The notes under the pieces were generated by a model, which saw only the letters and a program-made list of their open reading frames with translations, ran no database searches and was not told where the DNA came from. DNA of 64,000 nucleotides from Sipunculus nudus. Taxonomy: Eukaryota > Annelida > Sipuncula > Golfingiida > Sipunculidae. The stretch covers positions 16,158,058-16,222,057 of the forward strand of contig CM049310.1 in assembly GCA_026874595.1 (NCBI GenBank), in the 5' to 3' direction. The position numbers and the translations under genes are program-made. Shown piece by piece: positions 44,984 to 58,699 of this stretch. Within the stretch, counting starts at the first letter, position 1, and each line of letters begins with the position of its first letter.

Positions 44984-46845
44984 TACCTTTGAATATACTT
45001 ACAGGTGAGAGCTCTGAATATCATTACAGGTGAGTGATCATCTCTGATTATGTTTACAGGGGAGTAATCATCACTGATTATATTACAGGTGAGTGATCAT
45101 CATGTTAAATGCTTACATGTGAATGGTCATCTCTGATTATGTTTACAGGGGAGTAAACATCTCTGATCATGCTTACAGTTAAGTGATCATCTCTGATTAT
45201 GCTTACAGTTGAGTGATCATCATGTTAATGCTTACATGTGAATGATCATCTCTGATTATGTTTATAGGTGACTGATCATCCATGATTATCATTACAAGTG
45301 AGTGATTACCTTTGAATATACTCACAGGTGAGAGGTCATCTCTGATTATCATTACAGGTGAATGATCATCTCTGATAATGTTTACATGTGAGTGATCATC
45401 TCTGATTATGTTTATAGGTGACTGATCATCCATGATTATCATTTCATGTGAGTGATTATCTCTGATTATGCTTAAAGTTAAGTGATCATCTCTGATTATG
45501 TTTACAGGGGAGTAATCATCTCTGATTATTTTAACAGGGGAGTAATCATCTATGATTATGTTTACAGGGGAGTAATCATCTCTGATTATGTTTACAGGGG
45601 AGTAATCATCTCTGATTATGTTAACAGGTGAATAATCATCTCTGATTATGTTAACAGGTGAGTAATCATCTCTTATGTTTACAGGGGAGTAATCATCTCT
45701 GATTATGTTAACAGGTGAGTCATCATCTCTGATTATGTTTACAGGTGAGTCATCATCTCTGATTATGTTTACAGGTGAGTCATCATCCATGATTATCATT
45801 TCATGTGAGTGATTATCTCTGATTATGCTTAAAGTTAAGTGATCATCTCTGATTATGTTTACAGGGGAGTAATCATCTCTGATTATTTTAAAAGGGGAGT
45901 AATCATCTCTGATTATGTTTACAGGGGAGTAATCATCTCTGATTATGTTTACAGGGGAGTAATCATCTCTGATTATGTTAACAGGTGAGTAATCATCTCT
46001 GATTATGTTAACAGGTGAGTAATAATCTCTGATTATTTAAACAGATGAGTAATCATCTCTGATTATGTTACAGGTGAGTAATCATCTCTTATGTTTACAG
46101 GGGAGTAATCATCTCTGATTATGTTTACAGGGGAGTAATCATCTTTGATTATGTTTACAGGGGAGTAATCATCTCTGATTATGTTTACAGGGGAGTAATC
46201 ATCTCTGATTATGTTAACAGGTTAGTAATCATCTCTGATTATGTTTACAGGTGAGTCATCATCTCTGATTATGTTTACAGGTGAGTAAATATCTCTGATT
46301 ATGTTTACAGGTGAGTCATCATCTCTGATTATGTTAACAGGTGAGTCATCATCTCTGATTATGTTTACAGGTGAGTGATCATCTCTGATTATGTTTACAG
46401 GTGAGTGATCATCTCTGATTATGTTTACAGGGGAGTAATCATCTCTGATTATGTTTACAGGGGAGTAATCATCTCTGATTTTGTTTACAGGGGAGTCATC
46501 ATCTCTGATTATGTTAACAGGTGAGTGATCATCACTGATAATGTCAACAGGTGAATGGTCATCATTTTAATTGCTTACAGGTGCATGATCATCTCTGATT
46601 ATGTTTACAGGTGAGTAAACATCTCTGATCATGCTTACAGGTGAGTGATCATCTTTGATTATGTTTATAGGTGAGTGATCATCTTTGATTATGTTTATAG
46701 GTGAGTGATCATCTCTGATGTTGTTTACAGAGGAGTGAAAATCTCTGATTATGCTTACAGGTGACTGATCATCCCTGATTATCATTACAGGTAAGTGATC
46801 ATCATTGAATATACTTACAGGTTAGCTATCATCTCTGATCTATTT
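44984..46845 (+). repeat. 30-bp satellite array (right part)
   Basis: About 60 units of 30 bp: TTTACAGGGGAGTAATCATC plus TCTGATTATG and close variants, most homogeneous at 45480-46500. Every unit carries ACAGGTGAGT or ACAGGGGAGT. The period is divisible by three, so one minus-strand frame reads a 10-residue repeat (DDYSPVNIIR); this is a by-product of the period. Confidence 0.95.
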
Positions 46846-48817
46846 ACAGTTCAGTGCTTTTACAAAGAAGAAACACTGGTTAGGGGCTTGGAAAATACAT
46901 TTTTTTTTGTCTTTGTTGAGTACTTTTTGCTCCCAATGCAAGTTTATTTTCACCTGTGTGCAGGAGAAAGCAAATGGTTTCATAGTGAAATGCTGCCAGA
47001 TATCATAATATTTTAGGATTTAAGACAATAGGATACATAATTAATGTATTCTTAAAACTCTTGGTCTGTAAATAGATCCTTTAATTAAAAAATACTATGA
47101 TTATCCTTGCAGGAGATACAGGGACCAAGTTTGTAGCATTATGCATCTTTCTAGTGAAAGCTTCTATAGTATTTGTACAGGGGTTACAGTGATCAGCTCT
47201 GTGATGGTATTAAATGTGTTCCAGTGACCAGCTCAAATGTTGTTGTAGAGAATATATTGATCTGCTGAATGATAACACCTACACAAGACAGTGATCAGCT
47301 CTCTTTGTGACTTCAAGAGATTTATTAAACATTTTCACATGTACTTCTAAGACTAAAATGTACAGCAACTGTATCATTATCTCACTAGTGGGAACGTTGA
47401 GGTTCTTTGGTAAGCTTATTCATCTTGGATAGTGTAGATTTATCAGCATAACTGAACTTGTGGTGTCAGCATAACTGAACATGTGGTGTCACTTATCGTT
47501 TTTTAATTATTAAAGCATTCGTAATCACCTTTTAAGACTTTTAAATAACAATAGTTTCTCAACTGTCAATTTGTCTGGATATTTGTTCTTCCTATAGATC
47601 ATTGACAAATATTATCAGTTAAAGAAAGCTGGCTTACATTTGTTTAATTTAATGTACTGTGATCACCAGAAAATTATTTTGGAAATAGTATCCTGAAAAA
47701 ACTAAAAAATGTGAACACTAGTCTTTTTATGCTGTATTAGTACAGATCTAAATAATTCGGCCTGTTAATCAAATGAAAGTCAATGTGTTTCCTGTATTTC
47801 AGCAGTGGCTCCTGTGCAGCATTTCTGACCTCCAGTAAGAGAGAGCTCCTGTGCAGCAATTCTGACCTCCAGTAAGAGAGAGTTTCTGTGCAGCATTTCT
47901 GGTGGAAGAAGACCAGGCCATGTAAGCATTGAAGCAGGTAAAAGAAGGTAAGTTATATAAGCTTTCATATTCTTTGCAGGGCTTGACCTTAACAGTTAAC
48001 CACTGGCCCAGGGAAAGTAAAGTTCCAGGAAACGAAGACAGGGAAACAACCTTTGGCTCCTACTTGCTCCACTTGCAAGTGAGAACAACATAAACCTTTA
48101 AACAAAGGCCTGAATCTTGACTTATCTCAAGTTAATCATTTAAAAAAAAAATACCATGATTTTAAATTATGTATGTATATCTCTGCTAATACTTAAGATT
48201 AATATTATTAACAAACAAACATCTGTACATATTTATTGTTTTGTAGGATCCCTCAGACAATAGAAAACAAAACAGGAAGTTTAAAATCACCAAATGGCCA
48301 AATGATCTGTCCTGAACATAGATATACTGCCAGTTAAATAGTTAACATGGTTAGCAGGGAGGCAAGAACAAATCGCGGCACTTACTGAACTTCACCATAT
48401 GTTGTTTAACGTTTAGCCCCTGAATACATCTAAATGACTTAACAAAATGCTGACCAGATGTGGCCAACATCTGGATCCTTCAGGTACCAGCAGAAGAGTT
48501 GGGAGGCCTGTAGATTCCTGGATGTAGGCTAGCATACTTTACAATAGGGGTTGCCTATTAATAGATCATTCCAAATTTAAATGGGGGGTAGTAAGCTTGA
48601 TGTCTTACACTACCCCCCCCATATGAATAAACAGTTTTTGTTGGTGTTAAATAAAGAAGACATCTTGGCTGTATACAGACAAAAGCAAATTTTGAACAGA
48701 CGCACATTACAGCCTCCAAGTAAAAAAAAACTTGGGGACAGATTTTCCAGGAAAACCTAGATTTTGTAACTGTGCTGGGCAGAGCTGGCAGTATTTATTG
48801 TATACAACTGTAATATT
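46846..48817. other. Mostly unrecognised DNA
   Basis: AT-rich, no gene seen. A 37-bp duplication (TCCTGTGCAGCATTTCTGAC...) lies at 47806-47900 in about 2.5 units, and an imperfect hairpin of GGGGGGTAGT / ACTACCCCCC lies at 48581-48620. Confidence 0.5.
47806..47900 (+). repeat. 37-bp tandem repeat, about 2.5 units
   Basis: GCTCCTGTGCAGCATTTCTG followed by ACCTCCAGTAAGAGAGA is repeated twice and begins a third time. Confidence 0.9.
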
Positions 48818-51232
48818 TGTATCCAAAGTTTATGGATACTATGTTTTTGACCCTGTTCCGCCGCCTCCACCGCGTTCTTTCCCAGAATAGAACTCTGAGA
48901 CCACTGGATTGATTTTTCCCAAACTTTACATGATTATTGGGTCACATGTAAACTGGTGCCAAAATATTTTGTGTTGACCTCTGACCTTTCCTCTCTCTAG
49001 TGGGTCCATTTGTGCATCTGTTTTGACACATTAACACACATATCTTTGGACTCGTTTGACCAATCAGAAAAAAAAATTGCACAATTGTAGCCCTTGGATA
49101 GATTTATAACATACAAAAAAATGGTGGCGCCACCTGCAACCATTTTTGCACATCGTCCAACCGTTCATCTGCCTTGGGAAAAATCACTCATATCTTTGCA
49201 GTGAATGGTCTTATCCACCTGAAATTTTGCATGTGTATTCATCCTGGATAGCTTTCTTGATTTTATGACAGGTGGCACCACCTACATTCATGTTCAGGCT
49301 GCAGACATCCAGGCTTATATCTCAGGTATAGTTTGACAAATCCTCCTGAAATTTTGCATGCATATAGATCTCACATACTGTAGATTCAGATAATATCGTG
49401 GGCTTAAAATTTTGTGGTTTTTGTACAAAACGCATATCGTGGGGTATTTGAATTCGTGGAAAGACAAAGAAAACTTTAGAAAATTATGGTTATTAATACC
49501 TCCATATGCGCAAGGAAGACGAGCCCTATGTACACAGGTGGTTTGGTTCAGATGCTTATCGCACGGTGCGCCTGTACCGCGGTCAATCAGGTCAGTGTTG
49601 AACAAACATGCTCCGCCCGACGCGAGCCTAACAAAGAATTAATCAGCCGTGACCGACACGTGCTGGGCGATACATCGGCTGTTAGTTGTAACAACCGATA
49701 CATCGGCTATCAGTTATAACACCCGATCACACCACGTTAACAGAAAACGTAAATCATCACTTGACCGGAGGAAAAAAATAAACGGGACCGTCCACATGAA
49801 GGTTTTAAACTTTTTTTATTAAGGCGGTAGTCACATGTGGCGCCTGTAAATCCCTGACGGGGCGGTGAGACGAGACACGGTTCGTTCGTCATTCATCATG
49901 TCAGCTATATTTGGAGATTATAAAGAAATAATTTGCCTAATAGTATTCGGTGACGCTTACTTACGCTAACATATATATGTACCACTATCGGCAATATTCG
50001 GAAAAAGTACCGCCTTATTCGGAATAAGTGCTCTTTCGCGTCCCGCGGTCATCGCGGTAATGCAAATGAGTTTACACGGCCCTTGTCTTTTGGACCAATA
50101 GGTAGCGTAAGTCTCGTTTAATATCTATTGAAAGAAGGTTGAAAAGGCCGGTTCCGAAAAAGCCGTGCCTCGGTAGCTATGGTTACGAACATTGGAAATT
50201 GTGTACCGTTCTTGGCGTGTCAGAACTACCGATTTGCTCGACAGAAATGTGGTATTGTTCTTGAATTTTTCATCCGAAATGCTGATAAGAGGAAAATACG
50301 TTTTCAGTTTAAATTATACTTTGATATTGTTTTATTGTAAAGATATCAGGGGGCCGTGTTCGTACGATATTAGGGGAAATAATTTAATTGACAAAAGAAT
50401 ATTTATAAATCCCGTATTTTTATAGTAATTTACGAAAAGCAATTCAGTGCATTTAATGATTGTATCAAAAACAATCATAAAAAAGTAATAAACAATTTTT
50501 GTATCTTTATTGAAAATTCAGCCAGCGGTAACAATTATAAATATAAAGTCGACCACCAGCTGCCGTTGAGATACCGTATATCCTCTGACGTGTGATTTTT
50601 TGATCGTTGGAATCATGAATTCGTGGATTATCATGATCCACGAAAACCACGAAAATAAAATCCCAACTAATATTTCTGAATCTACAGTAGCTATTTATCA
50701 TAAGCAAAACTGGTGGCACCAACTTCAACCATTTTTACACAGCATCTGTCTGTTTGTCTGCCGTGGGACAAAATCACTCATATCTTGGCAGTGGTTTGAC
50801 TTATCTGCCTAAAATTTTGCATGTATATACATCTTGGATAGCTTTCTTGATTTTGTGGCAGGTGGTGCCAACTACCTTCATGTTCAGGTTGCAGACATCC
50901 AGGCTTATATCTCAGAACTGGTTTGATGTATCCTCCTGAAATTTTGCATGTGTATAGATCTCACATAGCTCTTTATCATAGGAAACCTGTTGGTGCCACC
51001 TGCAACCATTTTTGCACAGCGTCTGTCTGTATATCTTCCATTGGATAAAATAATTTGTATCTCGGCAGTGGTTTGACTTATCTGCCTAAAATTTTGCAGA
51101 TAGATGTCCATGCAAATATGCACGCACCTCTCTCTATTTCCCCTAGCCACTTAATCCATGCCTCACTTCACCTGTCTCACTCTGGTTTTCGGTGGATGCA
51201 CGTAGTTGCTTGTCGACTACCCGTATTCTAGT
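48818..51232 (+). mobile_element. Family A Helentron-like element split by a DNA transposon
   Basis: A diverged copy. The 5' terminus TGTATCC with a decayed hairpin (TATGGATAC) is at 48818. The leader and core subunits run to 49377 and resume at 50688, and the hairpin GTAGTTGCTTGTCGACTAC and CTAGT (51228-51232) close it. About three core subunits are present. Greater divergence from the other copies suggests an older insertion. Confidence 0.75.
49378..50687. mobile_element. Non-autonomous DNA transposon, 1310 bp, TA-flanked
   Basis: Ends CTGTAGATTCAG (49378) and CTGAATCTACAG (to 50687) are perfect 12-bp terminal inverted repeats. Subterminal CGTGG/CCACG motifs are present on both sides (TTCGTGGAAAG and ATCCACGAAAACCACG). 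TA borders both ends (49376-49377, 50688-50689). Removing the element and one TA restores CACATAG...TTTATCATA, the normal family A core. No transposase frame is visible. The interior is noticeably richer in CG dinucleotides than its surroundings. TA duplication suggests a Tc1/mariner-type or other TA-targeting superfamily; the exact superfamily is not assigned. Confidence 0.8.
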
Positions 51233-53334
51233 TTAATGTGTTCCCCCTCCCATATTTACTATGGTGGCAAGTTTTGTCAAATAAACACATCAGATAGTCA
51301 TTGAGTAATAACAACATACAATGGCATTCATGCACCAGTGAAACAATGTGTGCAAAATATTTTGTACAATGTCCAAATCGGCTGCACTGTGTCAGCATAG
51401 CGTGAAATATAAGACAGTCCTTCTCATAAATCACTGAGCATGTAGCATGTAAAATGTATTTTCCTTATAACTTTACACAAGGTGGCAAGTCCATTAGCAG
51501 AATTTTATTTATTGTATTATTTCTATATCATATTATTATCTAAATATATATGTTAGGAGCACTGTTGCTTGGCAACATCAACTGTATCCCCAGTGTTATA
51601 GCTGTGCTGAACATAATGGTGTAGGCAGGAGGCAGAACATGTCTTTCTCCTACAACAAATAAAAACAAAGCAGCAATATCTATTCCAAACAAATTGTATC
51701 TTAATATATTAATAATGAACAACTCTGATTTAAAATTCATTGTAATTTTTTTAATGATTACCCCTTAAAGCTTTCAGGTCTGAATAACTTAACAAGCTGT
51801 GCTGATCTGGTTAATGTAACAATTATCATACACAAGTTGAATGACCAGGGTCAGGGTTAATATGCACCTAAATGAATCCAAACTTGCAAGAGTAAAAATT
51901 AAACTCAGTGTATAGATAAATGTTTTCATAATTAATTATTATATTGGGTTATGCAAGTAATGTTATACTAATCAGCAAAAGGTAAATACCATTAAACTGT
52001 AAGCTGTGTCAATAAAAAACCTTTCAATTTTACACAGAGAACAACAAAACATTTGGTCAAATTATGAATAAAATATCACACTATTTATTCAATTCTTTAT
52101 GCGAGAGAGTGAGCCAGATAATAAAAAGGTAACAGTAACATATTGGGTATCATTCCTGAAATAACATGTCAGATTTAATAAATTTAATTGCTTACATTTA
52201 ATGTTTAAATCCAGAAATTCATAAGGTGTACTACTGGAAATAGAAATGAGCTATTAAGTTTAATTGTGCATATGTTGAATTATTAAATTGTGTACAAGAT
52301 GGCATCCCAAAATATTAAAATATGTTTCCTGTTTTGTAAATGCCACCTTCAACACACTTGACATTCAGCTAACATACGTAATTCCCAGCTAGATTTAACT
52401 AATCTGGGATTACTGGACTTTTCAGTCTTTCCTGACACATGAAAGGTGCACAAAGCTATACTGCACCTGATATGCGTTTTGACAGCTGACTATTTATTCA
52501 ACATGCAGAGAACTGAAATAAGGCCAGGTGCTTGGTAGATTGTTATCAATTAAGGTGGCTACATGGTGACCATCAAAGGTCTTTGTTTGTATCTTGGACA
52601 CTGCGGTTAGTGAGGAATAATCAGGGATAAAGATAATAATTATTTGTGTTGGGGTTCATAAAGGGCTTTGACAGTTGTATGTTACTTAATCTGATAAAAG
52701 TATGTTCCCTTTGCAAATCCGCCTAAACTGGTGATTTGTATTATCTCACTGTGAATGTACATGTGACTGGGCATGTGATAGATTCTCTCAATATAGCTAT
52801 TTAATACCAACTGTACAAATACCCCTTTCAGTTGCCACAGGTGTTAACTAGGGACTTAATTTTTCAAGGCAAAACAGAAATATATTTAAACTGTATCTCA
52901 GAGAGAACTAGGTACATTTATTTAATCAAAATTATTAATAGTGGAACGCCTATGTCTGGTTTTTTATTACCACAGCAGAGTTTTCATTAAATATTTAGAT
53001 GATTGATTTTAATTACACAAAAATACCCAAAATGTTACATATGAAATCTAAAGAGCACTGACCTTAGCCCTAAAACAACAAATTCTGCACCTGAACTAAG
53101 TATCAACTTATAGGTTATCCTTTGAGCCTAAGAATTGTACACTTTTTGGTATTTGTAATTTTCTCTGTTTTTATTTTTATTTATTTTAATTTCATAGACT
53201 CGTACTACAAGATTTGGTACCACAACTTTTTTCACATCTGAATTGGATGTTGGCATTGCTTTTATTCTGTAGATCACATTCATTTTAAAATGAGAAATTA
53301 CTGGTTTTATTGGTTTTAACACCAAATACTATTT
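51233..53334. other. No recognised feature
   Basis: AT-rich, apparently single-copy DNA. I find no exon, transposon end or RNA gene. Confidence 0.5.
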
Positions 53335-55930
53335 GTTGTCCCCCACTCCGCAGATGCAGGGGACATTGTTTTGGGTTTGTCTGACTGTCTGTCTGTCAGT
53401 CTCTCTGTCCATCCATCAGGTTTTTTTTGTTTCCGTGCCATAACTTTCCTAAATTTTATCCGATTTCATTCAAATTTTGGTCAGTGATTGCTAACATGCA
53501 TGCCTTGGTTTGGATTGGTTTTGGAGTGTCTGGCTTCTGCTTGTCAGTCCCTCAGGTTTTTGTGTCCGTGCAATAACTTTCCCAAAAAGTATCTAATTTC
53601 ATTCAAATTATTGACCTATTTGGGTCAGTGATTGCTCTTATGCTTACCTTGGTTGGGATTGGTTTTGAAGTGTCTGGCTTCTATCTGTCTGTCTATCACT
53701 TTTTCTGTCGGTCCGTCAGGTTTTTGTTTCCTTGCGATAACTTTCTTCAATATTATCTGATTTCATTCAGGTCAGTGATTGCAATCATGCTTACCTTGGT
53801 TGGGATTGATATTGAGTGTCTTGCTTTTGTCTGTCTGTCAGTCCCTCAGGTTTTAATCATGCGATATCTTTCCTTAATATTATCTAATTTCATTCAAATT
53901 TGGGTCACTGATTGCTCTCATGCTTACCTTGGTTGGGATTGGTTTTGGAGTGTTTGGCTTCTGTCTATCGGTCACTCCTTTGTCAGGTTTACATTTCCTT
54001 AAACATAACTTTCTTAAATATCATCTGATTTCATTCAAATTTTGGTCAGTGATTGGAATGGGTTTCCAAGTGTCTGGCTTCTGTCTGTTTGTCCGTCTAT
54101 CAAGTTTTCTTTTGGTGCGATTACTTTCCTAAATATTATCCAATTTCATTCCAAGTTTTTTGTCTGTGATTGCTCTCATGCTTACCTTTGTTGGGATTGG
54201 TTTTGGAGTGTCTGGCTTCTGTCTGTCTGTCTATCACTTTTTCTGTTGGTCCGTCAGGTTTTTGTTTCCTTGCGATAACTTTCTTCAATATTATCCGATT
54301 TCATTCAGGTCAGTGATTGCAATCATGCTAACCTTGGTTGGGATTGGTATTGAGTGTCTGGCTTTTGTCTGTCTGTCTGTCACTTTGTCTGTCAGTCCCT
54401 CAGTTTTAATCATGTGATATCTTTCCTTAATATTATCTAATTTCATTCAAATTTGGGTCAGTGATTGCTCTCATGTTTACCTTGGTTGGGATCGGTTTTG
54501 GAGTCTTTGGCTTCTGTCTGTCTGTCACTCCTTTGTCAGGTTTACATTTCCTTTAACATAACTTTCCTAAATATCATCTGATTTCATTCAAATTTTGGTC
54601 AGTGATTGGAATGGGTTTCCAAGTGTCTGGCTTCTGTCTGTTTGTCCGTCTATCAAGTTTTCTTTTGGTGCGATTACTTTCCTAAATATTATCCAATTTC
54701 ATTCCAAGTTTTTTGTCTGTGATTGCTCTCATGCTTACCTTTGTTGGTATTGGTTTTGGAGTGTCTGGCTTCTGTCTGTCTGTCTATCACTTTTTCTGTT
54801 GGTCCGTCAGGTTTTTGTTTCCTTGCGATAACTTTCTTCAATATTATCCGATTTCATTCAGGTCAGTGATTGCAATCATGCTAACCTTGGTTGGGATTGG
54901 TATTGAGTGTCTGGCTTTTGTCTGTCTGTCTGTCACTTTGTCTGTTAGTCCCTCAGGTTTTTAACCTGTGATATATTTCCTCTATATTATCTAATTTCAT
55001 TCCAAGTTTTTTGTCTGTGATTGCTCTCATGCTTACCTTCGTTGGTATTGGTTTTGGAGTGTCTGGCTTCTGTTTGTCTGTCTATCACTTTTTCTGTCGG
55101 TCCGTCAGATTTTTGTTTCCTTGCGATAACTTTCTTCAATATTATCAGATTTCATTCAGGTCAGTGATTGCAATCATGCTAACCTTGGTTGGGATTGGTA
55201 TTGAGTGTCTGGCTTTTGGCTGTCTGTCTGTCACTTTGTCTGTTAGTCCCTCAGGTTTTTAACCTGCGATAACTTTCCTTAATATTATCTAATTTCATTC
55301 AAATTTGGGTCAGTGATTGCTCTCATGTTAACCTTGGTTGGGATTGGTTTTGGAGTGTCTGGCTTCTGTCTATCTGTCACTCCTTTGTCAGGTTTTCATT
55401 TCCTTTATCATAACTTTCCTAAATATCATCTGATTTCATTCAAATTTTGGTCAGTGATTGGAATGGGTTTCCGAGTGTCTGGCTTCTGTCTGTCTTGCTC
55501 TCTGTCACTCTGTATGTCTGTCTGTCAGGTTCTCTTTTTGGTGCGATTACTTTCCTAAATATTATCCAATTTCATTCCAAGTTTTTTTGTCTGTGATTGC
55601 TCTCATGCTTACCTTCGTTGGTATTGGTTTTGGAGTGTCTGGCTTCTGTCTGTCTGTATGTCACTCTGTTTGTCTGTCCATCAGGTTTTCGTTACCGTGC
55701 AATAATTTTCCTCAGTATTATCCAATTTCATTCAAATTTGGGTCAGTCATTGCTCTTATGCTTTCCTTGGTTGGGATTGGTTATGGAGTGTCTGTCTGTC
55801 ACTCTCTCTGTCAGTCCATCAGGTTTTTTCATTTCCGTGTATTAACATACCTAAACTTTATCTGATTTCATTCAAATTTGGGTCAGTGATTGCTTTTATG
55901 CATATCTTGGTTGCTGTTGGTTTTGGAGTG
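53335..55930 (+). repeat. Tandem array, about 140-bp units with 553-bp higher-order period
   Basis: Opens with GTCCCCCACTCCGCAG...GCAGGGGAC, a possible terminal hairpin. Repeated units follow with GGTCAGTGATTGC, ACCTTGGTTGGGATTGG, GTGTCTGGCTTCTGTCTGTC and a TTTCCT...ATAACTTTCC segment. Larger blocks repeat at 553 bp (for example 54042 and 54595). The architecture (hairpin head and tandem core) resembles the Helentron-like families, but no matching 3' end is seen. Open frames here are repeat artefacts. Confidence 0.8.
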
Positions 55931-56109
55931 ATTATCTGAAAAATATTTCTCTCTAGATCAAATTTTGGTCCAATTTCTCAATGTGTTTTAGTTTTAATGT
56001 TCACCTGCAGGTGTGTCCACATTTGGTCCTATTCTCAATGTGTTTTAGATTTTATGTTTGCCTGCAGATGTCTCCACATGTCATAGTGCATCTGTTTAAG
56101 TTTTCATGT

Positions 56110-57815
56110 ACCCTCAAGATTTTCTCCACAAATTACATGTAAGAATTAGTCACATGTGAAACTTGGTGCTCTAGAGCTTATTATTGGGTATCTGCATTAA
56201 TTTAGATTTTATATAGAAAAAGCTTAAAAAACTTTAAAAATCTTCTTCTCTGTCCAACCTCTTGTTCAATTTTTCACAGAAATATTCCCTGGAACAATCT
56301 CAAGTTTTTTCCAATGGTTCCAGTTTGGTGTTTTATGACCGAGTTACAGGAAGTTGAACTTAGTCATCTTCATGCTGAAATTACAATCTCGGAAACAGCT
56401 GGAGCTATCATCATCAAATTTTATGTTAATATTGGTCACTTGAGTCATATCTGAAATTGAGTAATTGGTGCCCAAAAACAGAGGGCTAAAAAAAAACTTC
56501 TTCTCTGAAAGTGTAAAGCCAAATTATTTAATATTGCACAGAAATGCTCCAAGGGTAGTGCTTTCTTAAGTTTGTTCAAATGGTCTCTGTTCAATATATA
56601 TAGCTGAATATTGTCAAATGTTATAGAAGCTCATTTCTGCTCAGTGGCTACAAAGATCTTCTTTTCAAAAACCATTGGGTCAAATTCTTTAATCTCACAC
56701 ATGAATGATCCTTGGATGTTGATAATTAAGATTTGTTCAAATTGTTTGATTCAGTGACTTTCTTAGATTTTATAGAGGAAAAGTTAAAAAAAGATATAAA
56801 AGTCTTCTTCTCTGAAACTGTCCAGCCAAATTGTCCAATATCTCACAGAAATGAGCCCTAGAACAATCTCTCGCAAATTTGTTTGAATGGCTCCTGTTCG
56901 GTGATTTTTGGCTGAGTTACAGGAGGTTTAACAGAGTCATCTGTGCAAAAAAGCATTGTAAACTTAAAATCTCAGAAACAGCTGGAGCTCTCATCACCAA
57001 ATTTTATGCCAATGATTTTCACATGACTCATATCTGAAATTGAGGTGTTGGTGGCGCCACCTACATTAATCTGTTTTTTTACAAGTAAAAATGTAAGTTT
57101 AGACTCTTCTAGCTTATACACTGTTTTTTTCAAGAAACTGTTAAGCTGATTGGTTCAAACTTTACAAGAATTATTCAATGGTATTGTTCTGTCAGTTATA
57201 TAAGAATATATTGATTTGGTAAATGCAGCTTTAAAAAAGCAGTGTAGCCAATTGAAAAAGGTTTTCATTGTTTGAAAACAGATTTGGCAGCATGGCAAGT
57301 TTCAACATGCCAAGTCAAGAAGTCAATCAGTGCACCCAGGTGCAATCCAGACATCACCATGGCAACTGACCTGGCTCTGCCTGGTGTCCAGATACAGTCT
57401 AGACGATTTGTCTAGACACATCACCTGCCAACTGTGTCAGATTATACAATAGTTCAAGTTACGCTCTGCATCTATAAATAACTTTGGCAGACTGCCAACC
57501 ATTTTAGATTTGCCAACAGGTCAAGTTTCAGTCTGTAAGAGCCAGTGGTAATTTTCAGTCTGTAAGAGCCAATGATGCGGTTACGTGGCACATTAGGTAC
57601 CCTTGACCTTTGGGAAAGCTGAGCCTCCATTGCCAGGATGCATGAATAGATGTGACTCAATACCAAGGCTAAAAGAGGAACTTGTTGTGTTTTATATATC
57701 CATGACATATTTAAGCATAGATGTTTGTACATATAAATTTCAAATATGTACTTGAAAAGTACCGGTCCAGCATGGAAGTATTATTCCTGATGTATATCCC
57801 ATTGCAAGGTTCGCA
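56110..57815 (+). mobile_element. Family B Helentron-like element, 5'-truncated
   Basis: Matches the 12937 copy from AAATTACATGTAAGAATTAG onward: CTGTCCAGCCAAATTGTCC blocks, GGTGGCGCCACCTACATTAA (57050), CTTCTAGCTTATACACTG. It ends at a degraded GCAAGGTTCGCATTAGACC (57803-57820) lacking the hairpin half. Confidence 0.65.
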
Positions 57816-58699
57816 TTAGACCTTTTTGCATTTTTTTCTCTCTATTTTTGAGAATTTTAAAGGAAGCTGTCATTTGTTAACAGGGCAAAACTGATCACAG
57901 TTGGACCTAGAATCTTCCTACTTCACATCTAGGGTAACGGCAGCCTGCCACCAAAATGTGGTCTTTTTAATTAACTGAAGATGTTTGGGTGGCAGTACAA
58001 GCTATTGGGTTTGCATCAGTTCTAGTATATGCAGATGTGCACCCCATTTTTAATAGTTATTTTTCATTTTCATATGCTTGTGAAATTCTCATTTTTCTGA
58101 GGTAAGAAAAAAAGTGACATTATTCCATTAAAAAAATAATCATGTTACATTCATGGTTGACATAGGTATATTCATGCAGCAGTTATTTATAATGAGGCTA
58201 CTTTTGCTCGGAAAGTTTGTCTCTGCATCTGTCATGATGACTTGACAGCTTTGCATGTATTGGTGCCATAGAAAAGAGAAGAGAGATATTAAATGTAATT
58301 ATTTATGTGTAACAAAATTTTTCTTCATTATTTAGCAAATATAACATGACAATTAGCGCCTCTGATGTCCAATACTTCCCCACAGCAACTATTTTGATCC
58401 GACTCTAAGAATGGGTGTTCTATTATGACTTGCATTGTGACTCGCAGGACCCCAGCTGTCAGTTTATTTTAGAAGGCCCAAGTGTCATGTTGGTGAGGCT
58501 ACATCTAGGGAGGACCATCAAAAATCTTGTTAAATTTAAATTAAGTCTCGTTTACCCATATCATCTGAGCTATGGAGCTTGAAAGTACCCTAGAAAAATT
58601 AAAAATTTGATACAGTAGCTTCAGTATCTGAATAATTAATGTATTGATTGCCATGATTCTTTGTATGCATAGGCCCCCCTATTAATCATGAGGGGTTTC
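57816..58699. other. No recognised feature
   Basis: AT-rich DNA between two truncated elements; no gene or RNA seen. Confidence 0.45.

Noticed and set aside
45203-45799. Long minus-strand frame with a 10-residue repeat (DDYSPVNIIR)
   Set aside because: It follows mechanically from a 30-bp satellite whose period is divisible by three; no start context, flanking exons or non-repeat coding sequence.
42840-46845. 30-bp repeats considered as a CRISPR array
   Set aside because: Repeats are contiguous with no unique spacers, no cas genes, and the window is eukaryotic.
53628-55865. Hydrophobic open frames suggesting membrane proteins
   Set aside because: They repeat with the tandem array and reflect T-rich codons; frames shift between units.
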